A stretch of DNA of 64,000 nt from RGIG4140 sp045632845 (GTDB lineage Bacteria; Pseudomonadota; Alphaproteobacteria; CAAHEQ01; UBA3637): assembly GCA_045632845.1 (NCBI GenBank), contig JAZQXL010000014.1, forward strand, positions 140,164 through 204,163, in the 5' to 3' direction. Below, in pieces: positions 35,901 through 43,616 of this stretch (position 1 is its first letter; the number at the start of each line of letters is the position of its first letter). The position numbers and the translations under genes were made by a program. The notes below the pieces were generated by a model. The model was not told the origin of the DNA and ran no database searches. It saw only the letters and a list, made by a program, of their open reading frames with translations.

Positions 35901-36093
35901 ACCTGTTGCATCACGTGAAGATGCTTCTTCTGAAACAAGATCTACTGATCCAAAATCAACCCAACAAACAGAACCCTCAGAACAAACAAGAACAGGTGAT
36001 GCAACCCAAACTTTGGCTCAAAACGCACAGGCTGTTCCAAATGAAACAAATGATACTTTGGCTCAAACACGTGCTGATCAAGCCACTAGATAA
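32902..36093 (+). CDS. Large ankyrin effector-like protein with an OspF/SpvC/LanL-type phospholyase-like N-terminal domain
   Basis: 1063 residues; AGGGACG precedes the ATG and TATAAT lies at 32856-32861. Residues 105-220 match the residue pattern of phosphothreonine lyases and LanL lyase domains: LKFHLPVHV (K108-x-H110), FMYKYA (K138), GKVLTIYAD (Y156), a long helix (ETLHKFTKQLLSEMQQYG) and YYSYDG. In SpvC the equivalent residues are K104, H106, K136 and Y158, with nearly the same spacing. Residues 291-440 hold two almost identical 79-residue units (VLEIGEGMGDAAQENVRELY). A helical, Ala-rich region (about 455-670) follows, then ankyrin-type repeats (about 690-930: NALHYCHHNQEMVSMLLEQG, DANQANKRGETALMFSL) and a Thr/Gln/Ser tail. 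No signal peptide. Predicted secreted effector that removes phosphate from a phospho-protein by beta-elimination; fold assignment is by eye. Confidence 0.72.
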   Translation: MDYATYIGSLWESKDIALLYRELANVPNHTFYVSGANGNTIKLDFNMINDLLRYYNNGDITATFKHIQQHWGNEVHLQMPDGRTIVNDQNAFIDIYTTNRAPKNSGLKFHLPVHVNDVNKMEVIMKKMYNINPNFMYKYAPNGLGGNQVGKVLTIYADEGLDTPETLHKFTKQLLSEMQQYGIRTYSPADLKRTSSNPNLLNDKVEWQVKGAEGKIYYSYDGNSENGYRGNLKYNPNVNTAGYVRASDGDRRPYKAINDPFEYEVDLNYDHPRTAYNNNSINPPNQNPPQRRVLEIGEGMGDAAQENVRELYRRALQEGLNPGKSAFSDQIPSSYRLTLNDTPEAWEFIRRNLSPDGRSIINNRQNPPQQRVLEIGEGMGDAAQENVRELYRRALQEGLNPNKSAFSDQIPSSYRLTLNDTPEAWEFIRRNLSPDGRSIVTNPHTTPSNNNKPNTQSSFSDRAKQLQEALNKGITGARQTAAATAEKINRGIQSARQIQTRLTQAAVARIGALPGGTRALQAARTVSNVGSKAAGPLVLLSAALDPKGSREFVDDVVNLRVGKIASETWEGTTQMVLHPVDTAQAMYDMASDAVRNRYKNAETVGDYVAETGRAAGKGFLNIGDTVWGSVSSIKTAQARSINWLLQKSGVNTQIATDTLSYEAYKRDPIAFLGNLVVPTTVNTETGLRSDDDLMSLISRDNPKALEAYIATGKEDVNRNIQGSYHGNNHTPYNTALQFAVASGNMKVARVLYQQNGVNYNGKNSSTWETTVMTLLRHNAPDQDEPSFLTGKPTVSEFSDEGYAEYMTTQAMIDDLILNKKIDLNAVNFAGQDTFLVAAESGNVTTATLCLGKGSNINRTALNGWNALHYCHHNQEMVSMLLEQGIDANQANKRGETALMFSLEGKPTKRNTNSVSMLLLASNEEGLNRLKASPKHLKLLDKLMEEHPASKDIILGMEGHPLQAFFKERYPDEATAYEAQLAQENNSTATPSNTQNNENSQPVASREDASSETRSTDPKSTQQTEPSEQTRTGDATQTLAQNAQAVPNETNDTLAQTRADQATR
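33775..34218 (+). repeat. Recent 237-base tandem duplication inside the lyase-like gene
   Basis: Two copies (from 33775 and from 34012) are identical over about 207 bases apart from about three substitutions (GGT/AAT in N-P-x-K-S and a TCC/TCT). Each encodes one unit starting RVLEIGEGMGDAA and ending SPDGRSI. Confidence 0.92.
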
Positions 36094-36110
36094 TTTTGCA
36101 AAAAACGAAT

Positions 36111-36141
36111 AAAAAAACCCGCCGGCAAAGGGCGGGTTTTT
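36111..36141 (+). terminator. Strong rho-independent terminator
   Basis: AAAACCCGCC, loop GGCAAA, GGGCGGGTTTTT, 18 bases after the stop of the lyase-like gene; also faces the minus-strand membrane gene at 36156. Confidence 0.93.
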
Positions 36142-36155
36142 AAGTAGATTTAAAA

Positions 36156-36818
36156 TCAAATGTTACTCATTTTTTTTGACTTGGAAAGTGATTTATCTGC
36201 TTTTAACAAAAACGGGGTTAACACTTTAAAAATTGGATAAAAAACAAGCGACAGAGGCAAGAATAACCATACTTTCACCCATTCTGCATACGATGAAAAA
36301 ACAAGAAAAAATACTCCCATACATTTAAACAACCCCAAAAAATACCCCCCAGTACAAACATATGCAGGATCACTCTTTTTGTATTTGTATTCAAAGACTT
36401 TGGGAATGTTTAATAAATGAGCACAAACCAAAAGCATAATCCAACCTTTCAAACGATCTATATCTGACGACAGCAGTTGTACAAAATAATGAACTCCCCC
36501 ATACTGATTGTTGATGGCACAACCTATAAAAAAATAAAATGGCACATACATAAACAACGTTAATATACAAAAAGAAACAATTTGCAAGACTTGAACTAAT
36601 TTTGAAGAATTTGGATTATACGCCTTTGGTCCAGCAAAATAAGTATATGAACGCACCCAACAATCAATCGTTCCAACAATAAACATACCAGTTGCAAAAA
36701 CAATATAGCAATCATTAATGGACCAATCAAACAAAAAAGAAACTGATAACAGCACCATAAAAACAACAGAATATACTAAATCGCTCACCTTTTCCATAAA
36801 ATTATTTTTTACGCTCAT
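36156..36818 (-). CDS. Polytopic inner-membrane protein of unknown function
   Basis: 220 residues from the ATG at 36816-36818, chosen because AAGGAATAACG precedes it (the longer frame would start at a TTG). About five hydrophobic helices: SDLVYSVVFMVLLSVSFLFD, CYIVFATGMFIVGTIDCW, IVSFCILTLFMYVPFYFFIG, LKGWIMLLVCAHLLNI and CMGVFFLVFSSYAEWVKVWL. Charged loops lack known motifs. It follows the acidic small-protein gene by 20 bases, so the two form an operon. No family recognised; transporter or membrane scaffold are both possible. Confidence 0.7.
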   Translation of the reverse strand: MSVKNNFMEKVSDLVYSVVFMVLLSVSFLFDWSINDCYIVFATGMFIVGTIDCWVRSYTYFAGPKAYNPNSSKLVQVLQIVSFCILTLFMYVPFYFFIGCAINNQYGGVHYFVQLLSSDIDRLKGWIMLLVCAHLLNIPKVFEYKYKKSDPAYVCTGGYFLGLFKCMGVFFLVFSSYAEWVKVWLFLPLSLVFYPIFKVLTPFLLKADKSLSKSKKMSNI

Positions 36819-36838
36819 ATCGTTATTCCTTATAAAAA

Positions 36839-37054
36839 TCAAATAAAAAACTCATCCTCTTCATCTGCTTCAGCCATTGCGATAAGTTCTTCTTCCTCAT
36901 CCTCTTCATCTGAGAAAAAAGAGGAAGTATTTTCAGCATCTTGATCCTCATTTTTCAAATAAGTGTTTTCTTGAGGTTTTGTTTCAGCCTCTTTTTCTTT
37001 AAAATCAACCTCAGTTAATCCAAACATTTCTTTTAACAACTTAAGTGGGTCCAT
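36839..37054 (-). CDS. Small highly acidic protein
   Basis: 71 residues from the ATG at 37052-37054, which has GGAGG 5 bases upstream. N-terminal helix MDPLKLLKEMFGLTEVDF, then a Glu/Asp-rich disordered tail (SDEEDEEEELIAMAEADEED). Probably a chaperone-like or regulatory partner of the membrane protein encoded next to it. Not recognised. Confidence 0.6.
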   Translation of the reverse strand: MDPLKLLKEMFGLTEVDFKEKEAETKPQENTYLKNEDQDAENTSSFFSDEEDEEEELIAMAEADEEDEFFI

Positions 37055-37111
37055 ATTCGCCTCCATCTGCCTTCACATTACACCCTTTTTTATTAAAATA
37101 ACAGAAATTAG

Positions 37112-37140
37112 TTGTTTAATGATAAAAAAAATTTTATAAA
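37112..37140 (+). promoter_or_regulatory. Sigma-70 promoter of the Cys-module operon
   Basis: TTGTTT (37112-37117), a 17-base spacer and TATAAA (37135-37140), upstream of AAAGGAGGG and the ATG at 37171. Confidence 0.6.
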
Positions 37141-37170
37141 AAAAAATAACAACAACATAAAGGAGGGACA

Positions 37171-38022
37171 ATGCGCTACATAGCTTTACTCATTTTATTA
37201 GGCATTTCAATTTCAAGTACGCTCAATGCTCAAGAATGCCCAAAAGAAAAACCCGTTATTTGGCTTGATGGAAATTGCATCACCTGTGAAGAAACCAAAG
37301 CAAACCTTGAAAAAATGGGAAATATACACTCAAAAAACCCAAATGATTTTTTCAAATTTATGAATATGCTTGAAAGTGCTCAAAAAAATTGTCCTGAAGC
37401 TCAAAACTCTGCTGAAAAATCTGATAAAAAGGAAGAAACAAAGTCCATAAATGGCGAATGTCCACTCGAAAAACCTTTGATTGACAAATGGGGGGACTGC
37501 CATTCTTGCGACAACCCTCAACCCATTGAGATACCTTTTGACAAGCTCCATTTATGTGAACAACTTTGTTCATCTGAGGCAAAAAGATACCAATCTGGCC
37601 CTTATTGTTTACCAAAAAAATGTCCTGAGGAAACCCCTTTGATGGACAAAAACGGAAACTGTCACAGTTGCCTTTCTTCTCAAAAAAATATTGATGCGGT
37701 TGCAGGCTGCGAAAGTTGCGAAAATCGATTTTTCTCAGGTATGTGGATGGAAAATGGATTAGGAGGTATTACTTGCGATTTAAAAGATCAAAGCATTTTT
37801 TATGATGCTAAAAAGCAAGCTTCTTTTGATGAATTATTGGCAAAAAACTGTCCAGATAACAAACCCATTTTAGATGAAGATGGTAATTGTATGCCCTGCC
37901 TTTATCACCATGATGTTAACGCCATAAAAGGGTGTGAAAAATGTCCAAACCGCTTCATTGGTGGATACAGTGCAACACCTTATACATATTTTTTCAAATG
38001 CGAAATGAAAGAGGATGAATAA
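37171..38022 (+). CDS. Secreted Cys-rich protein with four C-P...D-x-x-G-N-C-x-x-C modules
   Basis: 283 residues with AAAGGAGGG before the ATG. Signal peptide ends at STLNA-Q. Modules start at CPKEKPVIWLDGNCITC, CPLEKPLIDKWGDCHSC, CPEETPLMDKNGNCHSC and CPDNKPILDEDGNCMPC. Between them are loops with further Cys pairs (GCESCENRF, GCEKCPNRF). Over twenty Cys in total suggests a disulfide-stabilised extracellular or periplasmic protein. The module resembles the single one in the 922 gene. The next gene starts 1 base after the stop. No known family or function; may bind a ligand or form surface fibres. Confidence 0.75.
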   Translation: MRYIALLILLGISISSTLNAQECPKEKPVIWLDGNCITCEETKANLEKMGNIHSKNPNDFFKFMNMLESAQKNCPEAQNSAEKSDKKEETKSINGECPLEKPLIDKWGDCHSCDNPQPIEIPFDKLHLCEQLCSSEAKRYQSGPYCLPKKCPEETPLMDKNGNCHSCLSSQKNIDAVAGCESCENRFFSGMWMENGLGGITCDLKDQSIFYDAKKQASFDELLAKNCPDNKPILDEDGNCMPCLYHHDVNAIKGCEKCPNRFIGGYSATPYTYFFKCEMKEDE

Positions 38023-38023
38023 C

Positions 38024-39847
38024 ATGAAAAAATTGCTTATTTTTAGCTTTGTTTGTTTTTTAAGTTTAACATCCTTGGCAAGTGACAACTCTGTCCCCGC
38101 CATCTGCGCTCAAGGGAGTGTATTAGGTGACGATGGCAACTGCCACAGTTGTGACAGCCTAAAAAAATTCACCCCTAAAAGATTGGTTGACTGCTCCTCC
38201 TCATGCAAAACTAAAGAAGGAAAATATATCCGAAAAATAGCTGATTCAGATGACTGTGAACTCATCAACTGCCCTGATGGGTTCAAAAAAGACACTTGGG
38301 GAAACTGCAAACCAACAAATGATGAATGCCCTGAAATCGCACCATTAAAGGATATTCATGGTAACTGCTATCCTTGTTCTGAATTAGAAACCATCAAGCT
38401 AAAAAACAAGAGCGATTGTGAATCAAAATGTCAAATGAACGGCGCTGCAACAAGAATATCAACTTTTTGGGGTTGTGAATTAAAAAAATGCCCTGAAAAT
38501 GCGAGCAGATCTTCCTTTGGTGACTGCACGATTGCTCCAGTTGGGTGCCCTGATACACATCCCTTAAGAGAAAATGCCTCTTGCTTTGATTGTTCATATG
38601 AAGGAGCCATTGATATGGCACCTGATGATGTCCATCTTTGTCAAAGCATGTGCAAAGATGATCAAGGCAACCCTACTCGAAAACTATATAAAAACGCAGG
38701 ATGTGGATTGATAAATTGCCCCGCAGACAAACCAATAAAATCTCATGGTCACTGTCTTTCTTGTGATGAAGTTCTATCAATTAGAGATGCAAAAAATTGT
38801 GACCTCTGCCAAGAAAAAAGAACAACCATTCGCTTTAAAAGAAAAGGCAAAACACTTGATTATTGTGCATTATCTTCTTGCCCATCCGAGAAACCATTAA
38901 GAGACATTTTAGGAAACTGTTATTCTTGTGATGAAGGAGATGAAATTGGCGTCAAACCTGGTTCTTGCTCCAATATTTGCCCAAATCGTGTTGAAAAAAC
39001 ACCAGAAATGTACCATACTGTTCTCTCTTTTGACAAAGGTGCAAAGCTTTGCCTTTTGCCAGAGACAGAAGAACAATCCGATGAGCTATTTTCAATTAAA
39101 ATTAAAAATAGCAACACCCAAAACAAAACACTTTTGGAACCAAAATTCAAACAAAGCCACTGCCCTGAAGATAAACCTTTAATGGATTATCAAGGGGGAT
39201 GCTATGCCTGTGACGACCCAAGCACTGTAATATTAGATTTGTCAGATTTATGTTTTAAATGTTCCAACAGATATTTTACCAAAACCACATATTTCAATGA
39301 TGAGGGTGTTTCTATTCGCTACAATTGCAAAATATCAGATGAAGACTCTCCAAAAATCAAACGTGTTGGCAATATTGATTACTATTACAACAAAGACAAT
39401 CAATTAGAAAAAGAAGAACACCATTTAACAAATCACGAATATGCTGATACAATGATTAAAAGCTACAACAAAAAAGGATATTCAGAACGTTTTGAAAAAC
39501 TTGGAAAAACAATTGAAAGAAAAAATTATCATAACAATGGCAAACTAAAAAGTGTTAAAACCTTTAAAGATGATTTAACTGAAACAAAATATTACTATTA
39601 CTATGATAGTGGCGCCTTAAAATCTATTATTCCACATCAAGAAAAAAGAATATCTGAAAATTCTTGGATAAAAGTTAAAGAAGGTGTCGGTTTGTGGTAT
39701 TATGAAACTGGCGAACTAAAATCCATGATTCCATATAAAGACAACAAATTTAATGGGGAATATAAAAGATACACAAAACAAGGAAAAGTCAGAGAAATAG
39801 GTGTTTATAAAGACGGAAAGGTCATTTCAAAAAGAAAGATAAAATAA
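38024..39847 (+). CDS. Secreted Cys-module protein with C-terminal MORN-like repeats
   Basis: 607 residues from the ATG at 38024, after AGAGGATGA; a longer frame starts at a codon inside the previous gene. Signal peptide MKKLLIFSFVCFLSLTSLA. About seven Cys modules follow (for example CPEIAPLKDIHGNCYPC, CPSEKPLRDILGNCYSC, CPEDKPLMDYQGGCYAC). From about residue 440 the text changes to YwqK/MORN-like repeats (YYYDSGALKSIIP, LWYYETGELKSMIPYKDNKF then NGEYKRYTKQGK). MORN-type repeats also occur in the 49038 gene. Middle gene of a three-gene operon with the Cys-module and HExxH proteins. Function unknown; surface exposure is likely. Confidence 0.75.
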   Translation: MKKLLIFSFVCFLSLTSLASDNSVPAICAQGSVLGDDGNCHSCDSLKKFTPKRLVDCSSSCKTKEGKYIRKIADSDDCELINCPDGFKKDTWGNCKPTNDECPEIAPLKDIHGNCYPCSELETIKLKNKSDCESKCQMNGAATRISTFWGCELKKCPENASRSSFGDCTIAPVGCPDTHPLRENASCFDCSYEGAIDMAPDDVHLCQSMCKDDQGNPTRKLYKNAGCGLINCPADKPIKSHGHCLSCDEVLSIRDAKNCDLCQEKRTTIRFKRKGKTLDYCALSSCPSEKPLRDILGNCYSCDEGDEIGVKPGSCSNICPNRVEKTPEMYHTVLSFDKGAKLCLLPETEEQSDELFSIKIKNSNTQNKTLLEPKFKQSHCPEDKPLMDYQGGCYACDDPSTVILDLSDLCFKCSNRYFTKTTYFNDEGVSIRYNCKISDEDSPKIKRVGNIDYYYNKDNQLEKEEHHLTNHEYADTMIKSYNKKGYSERFEKLGKTIERKNYHNNGKLKSVKTFKDDLTETKYYYYYDSGALKSIIPHQEKRISENSWIKVKEGVGLWYYETGELKSMIPYKDNKFNGEYKRYTKQGKVREIGVYKDGKVISKRKIK

Positions 39848-39850
39848 AAA

Positions 39851-41239
39851 ATGAATACAGAATCTTTTCCACAAGAAATTGGGTTTGACACATCAGCCTT
39901 ACCACCGCATTTTATTGAGCAAACAGTCCATTCATTGGTGGATTTTTGCGCAGATGCTGAAATTTCACGAGAAAGTGATGAACCCACAAAGGCAGGAGCT
40001 TTTTCTTCTTTTTTTGCAAAAAGGCAACTGATTAACTCCTTGCATGAAGTTGCCAAAACACCAATGGGGCGAGCCGCCATTCGCGCCTTTTATTACAACG
40101 GACAACAACTTAAAAAACAAGACCCTGATTTTAAATATCACCTATCAACCAAAGCAAATTGCCCCAATTTGGGACTTTGCCACTTAGATTCAGGTATTAT
40201 TGAAATCAATGATCAAAACATTAATGCCCACCTTGCAAAAGCAAAAAATGATTTAAGTTCCCAAGGAATATCTCCATCAAAAACAACTCAAAAACAAGCT
40301 AAACTTTTTTTACACGGCGCCACTTTTTTGCATGAAGCTATGCACATCAACCAAGCAAAAGCAGGCGTTTCAGCCTCATACGATCCATGGATTATGGATC
40401 ATTTAAGCATTTTTTTAGATGCTGTTCCTCAAGCCATTTCAAAGGAGCTTTTTACAGAATCTAACAATCCATTGCTGCATCAAGCGTTCAAAATTTCTCC
40501 CTCAGAAATTGCCACCTTTCACCAAGCTGAAGCAAACACCACCGCAACTTCTAAAAACATAAACTTTTCAACTCATTTAACACAAAAAATTCAAGACAAA
40601 ACCCGTGAATTTTTAAAACCAATTGATCAAACATCTAACGATTATTCAACCCTTAAAACAAGATGGAATTATTTGAAACAAAATTTATATCTCTTTTCAT
40701 ACGAGAGGGAGAAAAACACAAACCACAGAGCCACATTTGCTGACTATTTAAAAACAAGCACAGGAGTTAACTTAAAATTCACCCCCCTACTTCCTCAAAA
40801 GCTAAAAAAACAAATTGAACGCTCAGCACAAAAAATTCAAAAACATTATTCAAAAGCAGATGTTCAAGCTTTGCAATCTTTTGTGCAAGGTAAAATTCCC
40901 TTTCCTGAACACCTGTTTCAAGATACAAAAAATCCAGCCTATAACGAGGTTCAAAATTTAAAAACACTAATGACCAATTTGGACACCTCTTTTGAAGAAC
41001 TCTCTAAGCTCTCCCCAAAAATTAACCAAGGGGATATAAAAGCCATTCAAAAAAGTACTCAGATTTTAAGAGATTTAAATACCAAATGTGGCATTTCCCT
41101 CCCCCCACAAAATTCAAATAAAAAACCAAATATCAACGCACCCGCTCCTCAAAGAACGTTAAACAAAAACGCTCAAAACATTACAAATGAGAAGTCTCCT
41201 AAAAACACCAGCCCGACACAAGTACACGAAAGCATGTAA
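39851..41239 (+). CDS. HExxH putative zinc metallopeptidase
   Basis: 462 residues, starting 3 bases after the upstream stop. ATFLHEAMHINQAKAG holds H161-E162-A-M-H165. A following helix has Glu residues (E227 in FHQAEANT) that could be the third zinc ligand. Before the motif, LGLCHLDSGIIEINDQNINA resembles the substrate-strand of small gluzincin-like proteins, and its spacing to HExxH is like that in the giant ankyrin protein (10783). The C-terminus is Asn/Pro/Thr-rich and probably disordered. No clear signal peptide, so it may be exported by a specialised system or act in the cytosol. Operon position suggests it processes or travels with the Cys-module proteins. Confidence 0.65.
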   Translation: MNTESFPQEIGFDTSALPPHFIEQTVHSLVDFCADAEISRESDEPTKAGAFSSFFAKRQLINSLHEVAKTPMGRAAIRAFYYNGQQLKKQDPDFKYHLSTKANCPNLGLCHLDSGIIEINDQNINAHLAKAKNDLSSQGISPSKTTQKQAKLFLHGATFLHEAMHINQAKAGVSASYDPWIMDHLSIFLDAVPQAISKELFTESNNPLLHQAFKISPSEIATFHQAEANTTATSKNINFSTHLTQKIQDKTREFLKPIDQTSNDYSTLKTRWNYLKQNLYLFSYEREKNTNHRATFADYLKTSTGVNLKFTPLLPQKLKKQIERSAQKIQKHYSKADVQALQSFVQGKIPFPEHLFQDTKNPAYNEVQNLKTLMTNLDTSFEELSKLSPKINQGDIKAIQKSTQILRDLNTKCGISLPPQNSNKKPNINAPAPQRTLNKNAQNITNEKSPKNTSPTQVHESM

Positions 41240-41278
41240 CACAAAAATATCAATCCATTTCAAATCTTCAAATTTTCA

Positions 41279-41307
41279 TTGAAAATTATTGAAAAATATG
41301 GTATTAT
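41279..41307 (+). promoter_or_regulatory. Sigma-70 promoter of the methyltransferase-like gene
   Basis: TTGAAA (41279-41284), a 17-base spacer and TATTAT (41302-41307). It overlaps the first codons of a longer open frame, favouring the ATG at 41355. Confidence 0.65.
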
Positions 41308-41354
41308 ACCCCTCAACAAAGATAGGGAATTTTAATGAGGGTAACAAAATTCCA

Positions 41355-41993
41355 ATGTTTGATTTTTTAAAAAAATTATTTGGCAAATCTGAATCTAAAA
41401 AAACACAATACGAAGAAACAAAACACTATTATGAAATGAAATGTCCTTATACATACGAAGCATGGGACAAAACAAATCGTTGTTGGCGTATCATTTTCAC
41501 ACAACCATTGAAAGAAATCACCAAACTATATCAAAAAGAATTGGGCGAAAAGCCACTTTCTTTTTTTGATTGTGGCTGCGCTTCTGGCAAATTGCTGGTT
41601 CAGGCAGAAAAAATGGGCATGCGCGTCAACGGCATCGATATCAGAGAATATAAACCGCTTCACAAAAACATAACTGTTGGCTCCATTTTAGATTATCAAC
41701 AACCGATTAATCATGATCTTGTTTATTGCAACGAAGTACTCACCTGCGTTAAAGAAGAAGAAATCCCCGCTGTTTTAAACAAATTTAAAGACTCAAAGCT
41801 CGTTGTTGCCATCCACCTCACAACAGAAGATGATGAAAAAGCCGGTGGGACCGAGTACCGCAAACACAGTGGTCCACGTGTAATTAAAAGTCAAAAATGG
41901 TGGGTTGATTGTTTCAATAAAAATGGGTTTAATGCCAAATTTCATGAAAAAAGCGGATTTTTTGTTGCAAAACCCCGTGAACGGGATTGTTAA
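41355..41993 (+). CDS. Class I SAM-dependent methyltransferase-like protein
   Basis: 212 residues from the ATG at 41355 (GAGGG 13 bases upstream; the earlier ATG at 41298 and the frame start lie in the promoter). Motif I is LSFFDCGCASGKLLVQAEKM, followed by GMRVNGIDIREYKPL (acidic ribose-binding Asp), HDLVYCNEVLTCVKEEEIPA and LVVAIHLTTEDDEKAGGTEY. This is the layout of Methyltransf_11/23-type small-molecule enzymes. An N-terminal WDKTNRCWRIIF segment and a C-terminal KWWVDCFNKNGF complete the fold. Substrate unknown; stands alone before tRNA-Thr. Confidence 0.8.
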   Translation: MFDFLKKLFGKSESKKTQYEETKHYYEMKCPYTYEAWDKTNRCWRIIFTQPLKEITKLYQKELGEKPLSFFDCGCASGKLLVQAEKMGMRVNGIDIREYKPLHKNITVGSILDYQQPINHDLVYCNEVLTCVKEEEIPAVLNKFKDSKLVVAIHLTTEDDEKAGGTEYRKHSGPRVIKSQKWWVDCFNKNGFNAKFHEKSGFFVAKPRERDC

Positions 41994-42068
41994 AAGAAAA
42001 AAAATCAAATAAAAATCAACAACTTTTAAAAAAAATGTATTTTTTTTGATTTTCTTTCAAAAAAACAC

Positions 42069-42097
42069 TTGCATTTCTTTTTTTTATCGTGTATAAA
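42069..42097 (+). promoter_or_regulatory. Sigma-70 promoter of tRNA-Thr
   Basis: TTGCAT (42069-42074), a 17-base spacer and TATAAA (42092-42097), 12 bases before the tRNA. Confidence 0.7.
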
Positions 42098-42109
42098 TAC
42101 ACCTACAGC

Positions 42110-42185
<76 letters not shown>

Positions 42186-42190
42186 TTTAA

Positions 42191-42218
42191 AAATCCACCC
42201 TTCGGGGTGGTTTTTTTT
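42191..42218 (+). terminator. Terminator of tRNA-Thr
   Basis: CCACCC, TTCG tetraloop, GGGTGG and eight T. Confidence 0.92.
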
Positions 42219-42348
42219 ATATGGTAGTCGATTGGATGGGATGGCTCGACGAGTCAGGCGGCTGCTTGGCAGACGCGACGCCTTAGGCGGTCCTGAGCTA
42301 TGCGAAGGATGAAAGACAAATGTCTTTCACACACAAGGCACCATTTAA

Positions 42349-42376
42349 AAATCCACCCTTCGGGGTGGTTTTTTTT
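42349..42376 (+). terminator. Second copy of the tRNA-Thr terminator
   Basis: Identical CCACCC-TTCG-GGGTGG-T8 hairpin in the second repeat unit. Confidence 0.88.
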
Positions 42377-42520
42377 ATATGGTAGTCGATTGGATGGCTC
42401 GACGAGTCAGGCGGCTGCTTGGCAGACGCCAAGCCTTAGGCGAAAAAATTTTTTCCATTCACTTGCATTTTATTTTTAACAATGATAATCTAAAAAAACA
42501 AAAAAATATGGTTATAAATA

Positions 42521-43537
42521 ATGTTGTTAAAATTAAAATTTTTTATTATTATTTTACTATCCCTAATTGCAATTATATCCTTTTGTTTTTCAAAAGAAAA
42601 TATACCGCTGTGGGTTGACAATTATCCTGTTTTTTTACTTTATCAAGATAATCCTTATTTAGAAAAAAATGCTAAAATTTTAGATATAACTGATAATACG
42701 ATATCCATCCAAGATAACACATCAATAAAGAGATTTATAAAAAAAGACAACCATTACAAACTGGTTCAAAATTCCAGCATTTTTTATTCTGAACCAAAAA
42801 AAATTGCCATCCTCTATATTGCCACTGGAAGATACATTGTTTTTTGGGAAAATTTCTATAAATCAATGGAAAAACACTTTCTTCCCAAACACAAAAAAAC
42901 CTATTTTTTATTTACAGAGCACGATAAATTAAAAGTTCCTTCAAATGTTGTTAAAATTCATCAAGATCAACTTCCTTGGCCATATGTAACGTTCAAACGC
43001 TTTCACTTCTTTGATGCTATCAAAGACAAATTAGCACATTATGATTATATCTACTTTTTAAATGGAGATGCTCATCCTGTTCAAGAAATTAATGAAGAAA
43101 TTTTCCCATCACCAGAACAAGAAGTTATGGTAACATTACATTCTTGGTATTATCTCGAATCTAAAAAGAATTTTTGTTATGATAGAAATCCAAAATCTAT
43201 AAGTTACATTCCTTATGACAATGGTGAATTCTATGTGACTGGAGCTTTTAACGGCGGAACACAAAAGGGATTTTTAAAAATGGTTTCACGTCTTAAAGAA
43301 TGGACAAATATTGATATAAAAAACAACATTACACCGTTGTGGCATGATGAAAGTATGTTAAATAAGTACATAACAACATACTATCAAAAAAATAAACCAC
43401 TCATTCTTTTGCCTGACTATGTAATCACTCTGCCCTATATTTATACAGCATCGACTGAATTTTCCAATCCCAAAATGGTTTTAGTTGATAAAAATGAAAA
43501 AGGAGGACGAGAGTATTTACGAGGTATACAAAATTAA
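42521..43537 (+). CDS. Membrane-anchored family 6-like glycosyltransferase (blood-group/alpha-Gal type)
   Basis: 338 residues with an N-terminal anchor FFIIILLSLIAIISFCF. The catalytic domain starts near residue 93 with KKIAILYIATGRYIVFWENF and YFLFTEHD, then WPYVTFKRFHFFDAI and DYIYFLNGDAHPV, YVTGAFNGGTQKGF and WHDESMLNKY. This order (A-T-G-x-Y, F-T-x-x-D, R-F-x-x-F, D-x-D/N-x-N position, G-A-x-x-G-G, H-D-E-S) is that of GT6, which includes human ABO and alpha-1,3-galactosyltransferases. The metal motif is N181-G-D183, intermediate between animal DxD and bacterial NxN. Weak ribosome binding site; AT-rich. Probably decorates a surface glycan with Gal or GalNAc. Confidence 0.78.
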   Translation: MLLKLKFFIIILLSLIAIISFCFSKENIPLWVDNYPVFLLYQDNPYLEKNAKILDITDNTISIQDNTSIKRFIKKDNHYKLVQNSSIFYSEPKKIAILYIATGRYIVFWENFYKSMEKHFLPKHKKTYFLFTEHDKLKVPSNVVKIHQDQLPWPYVTFKRFHFFDAIKDKLAHYDYIYFLNGDAHPVQEINEEIFPSPEQEVMVTLHSWYYLESKKNFCYDRNPKSISYIPYDNGEFYVTGAFNGGTQKGFLKMVSRLKEWTNIDIKNNITPLWHDESMLNKYITTYYQKNKPLILLPDYVITLPYIYTASTEFSNPKMVLVDKNEKGGREYLRGIQN

Positions 43538-43616
43538 TTTATTATCTCAAGTTTTATACCTTAATATAATAAAAATCACTCAAATAATTTGTCTTTATCG
43601 TACGTATTTTTTAACC

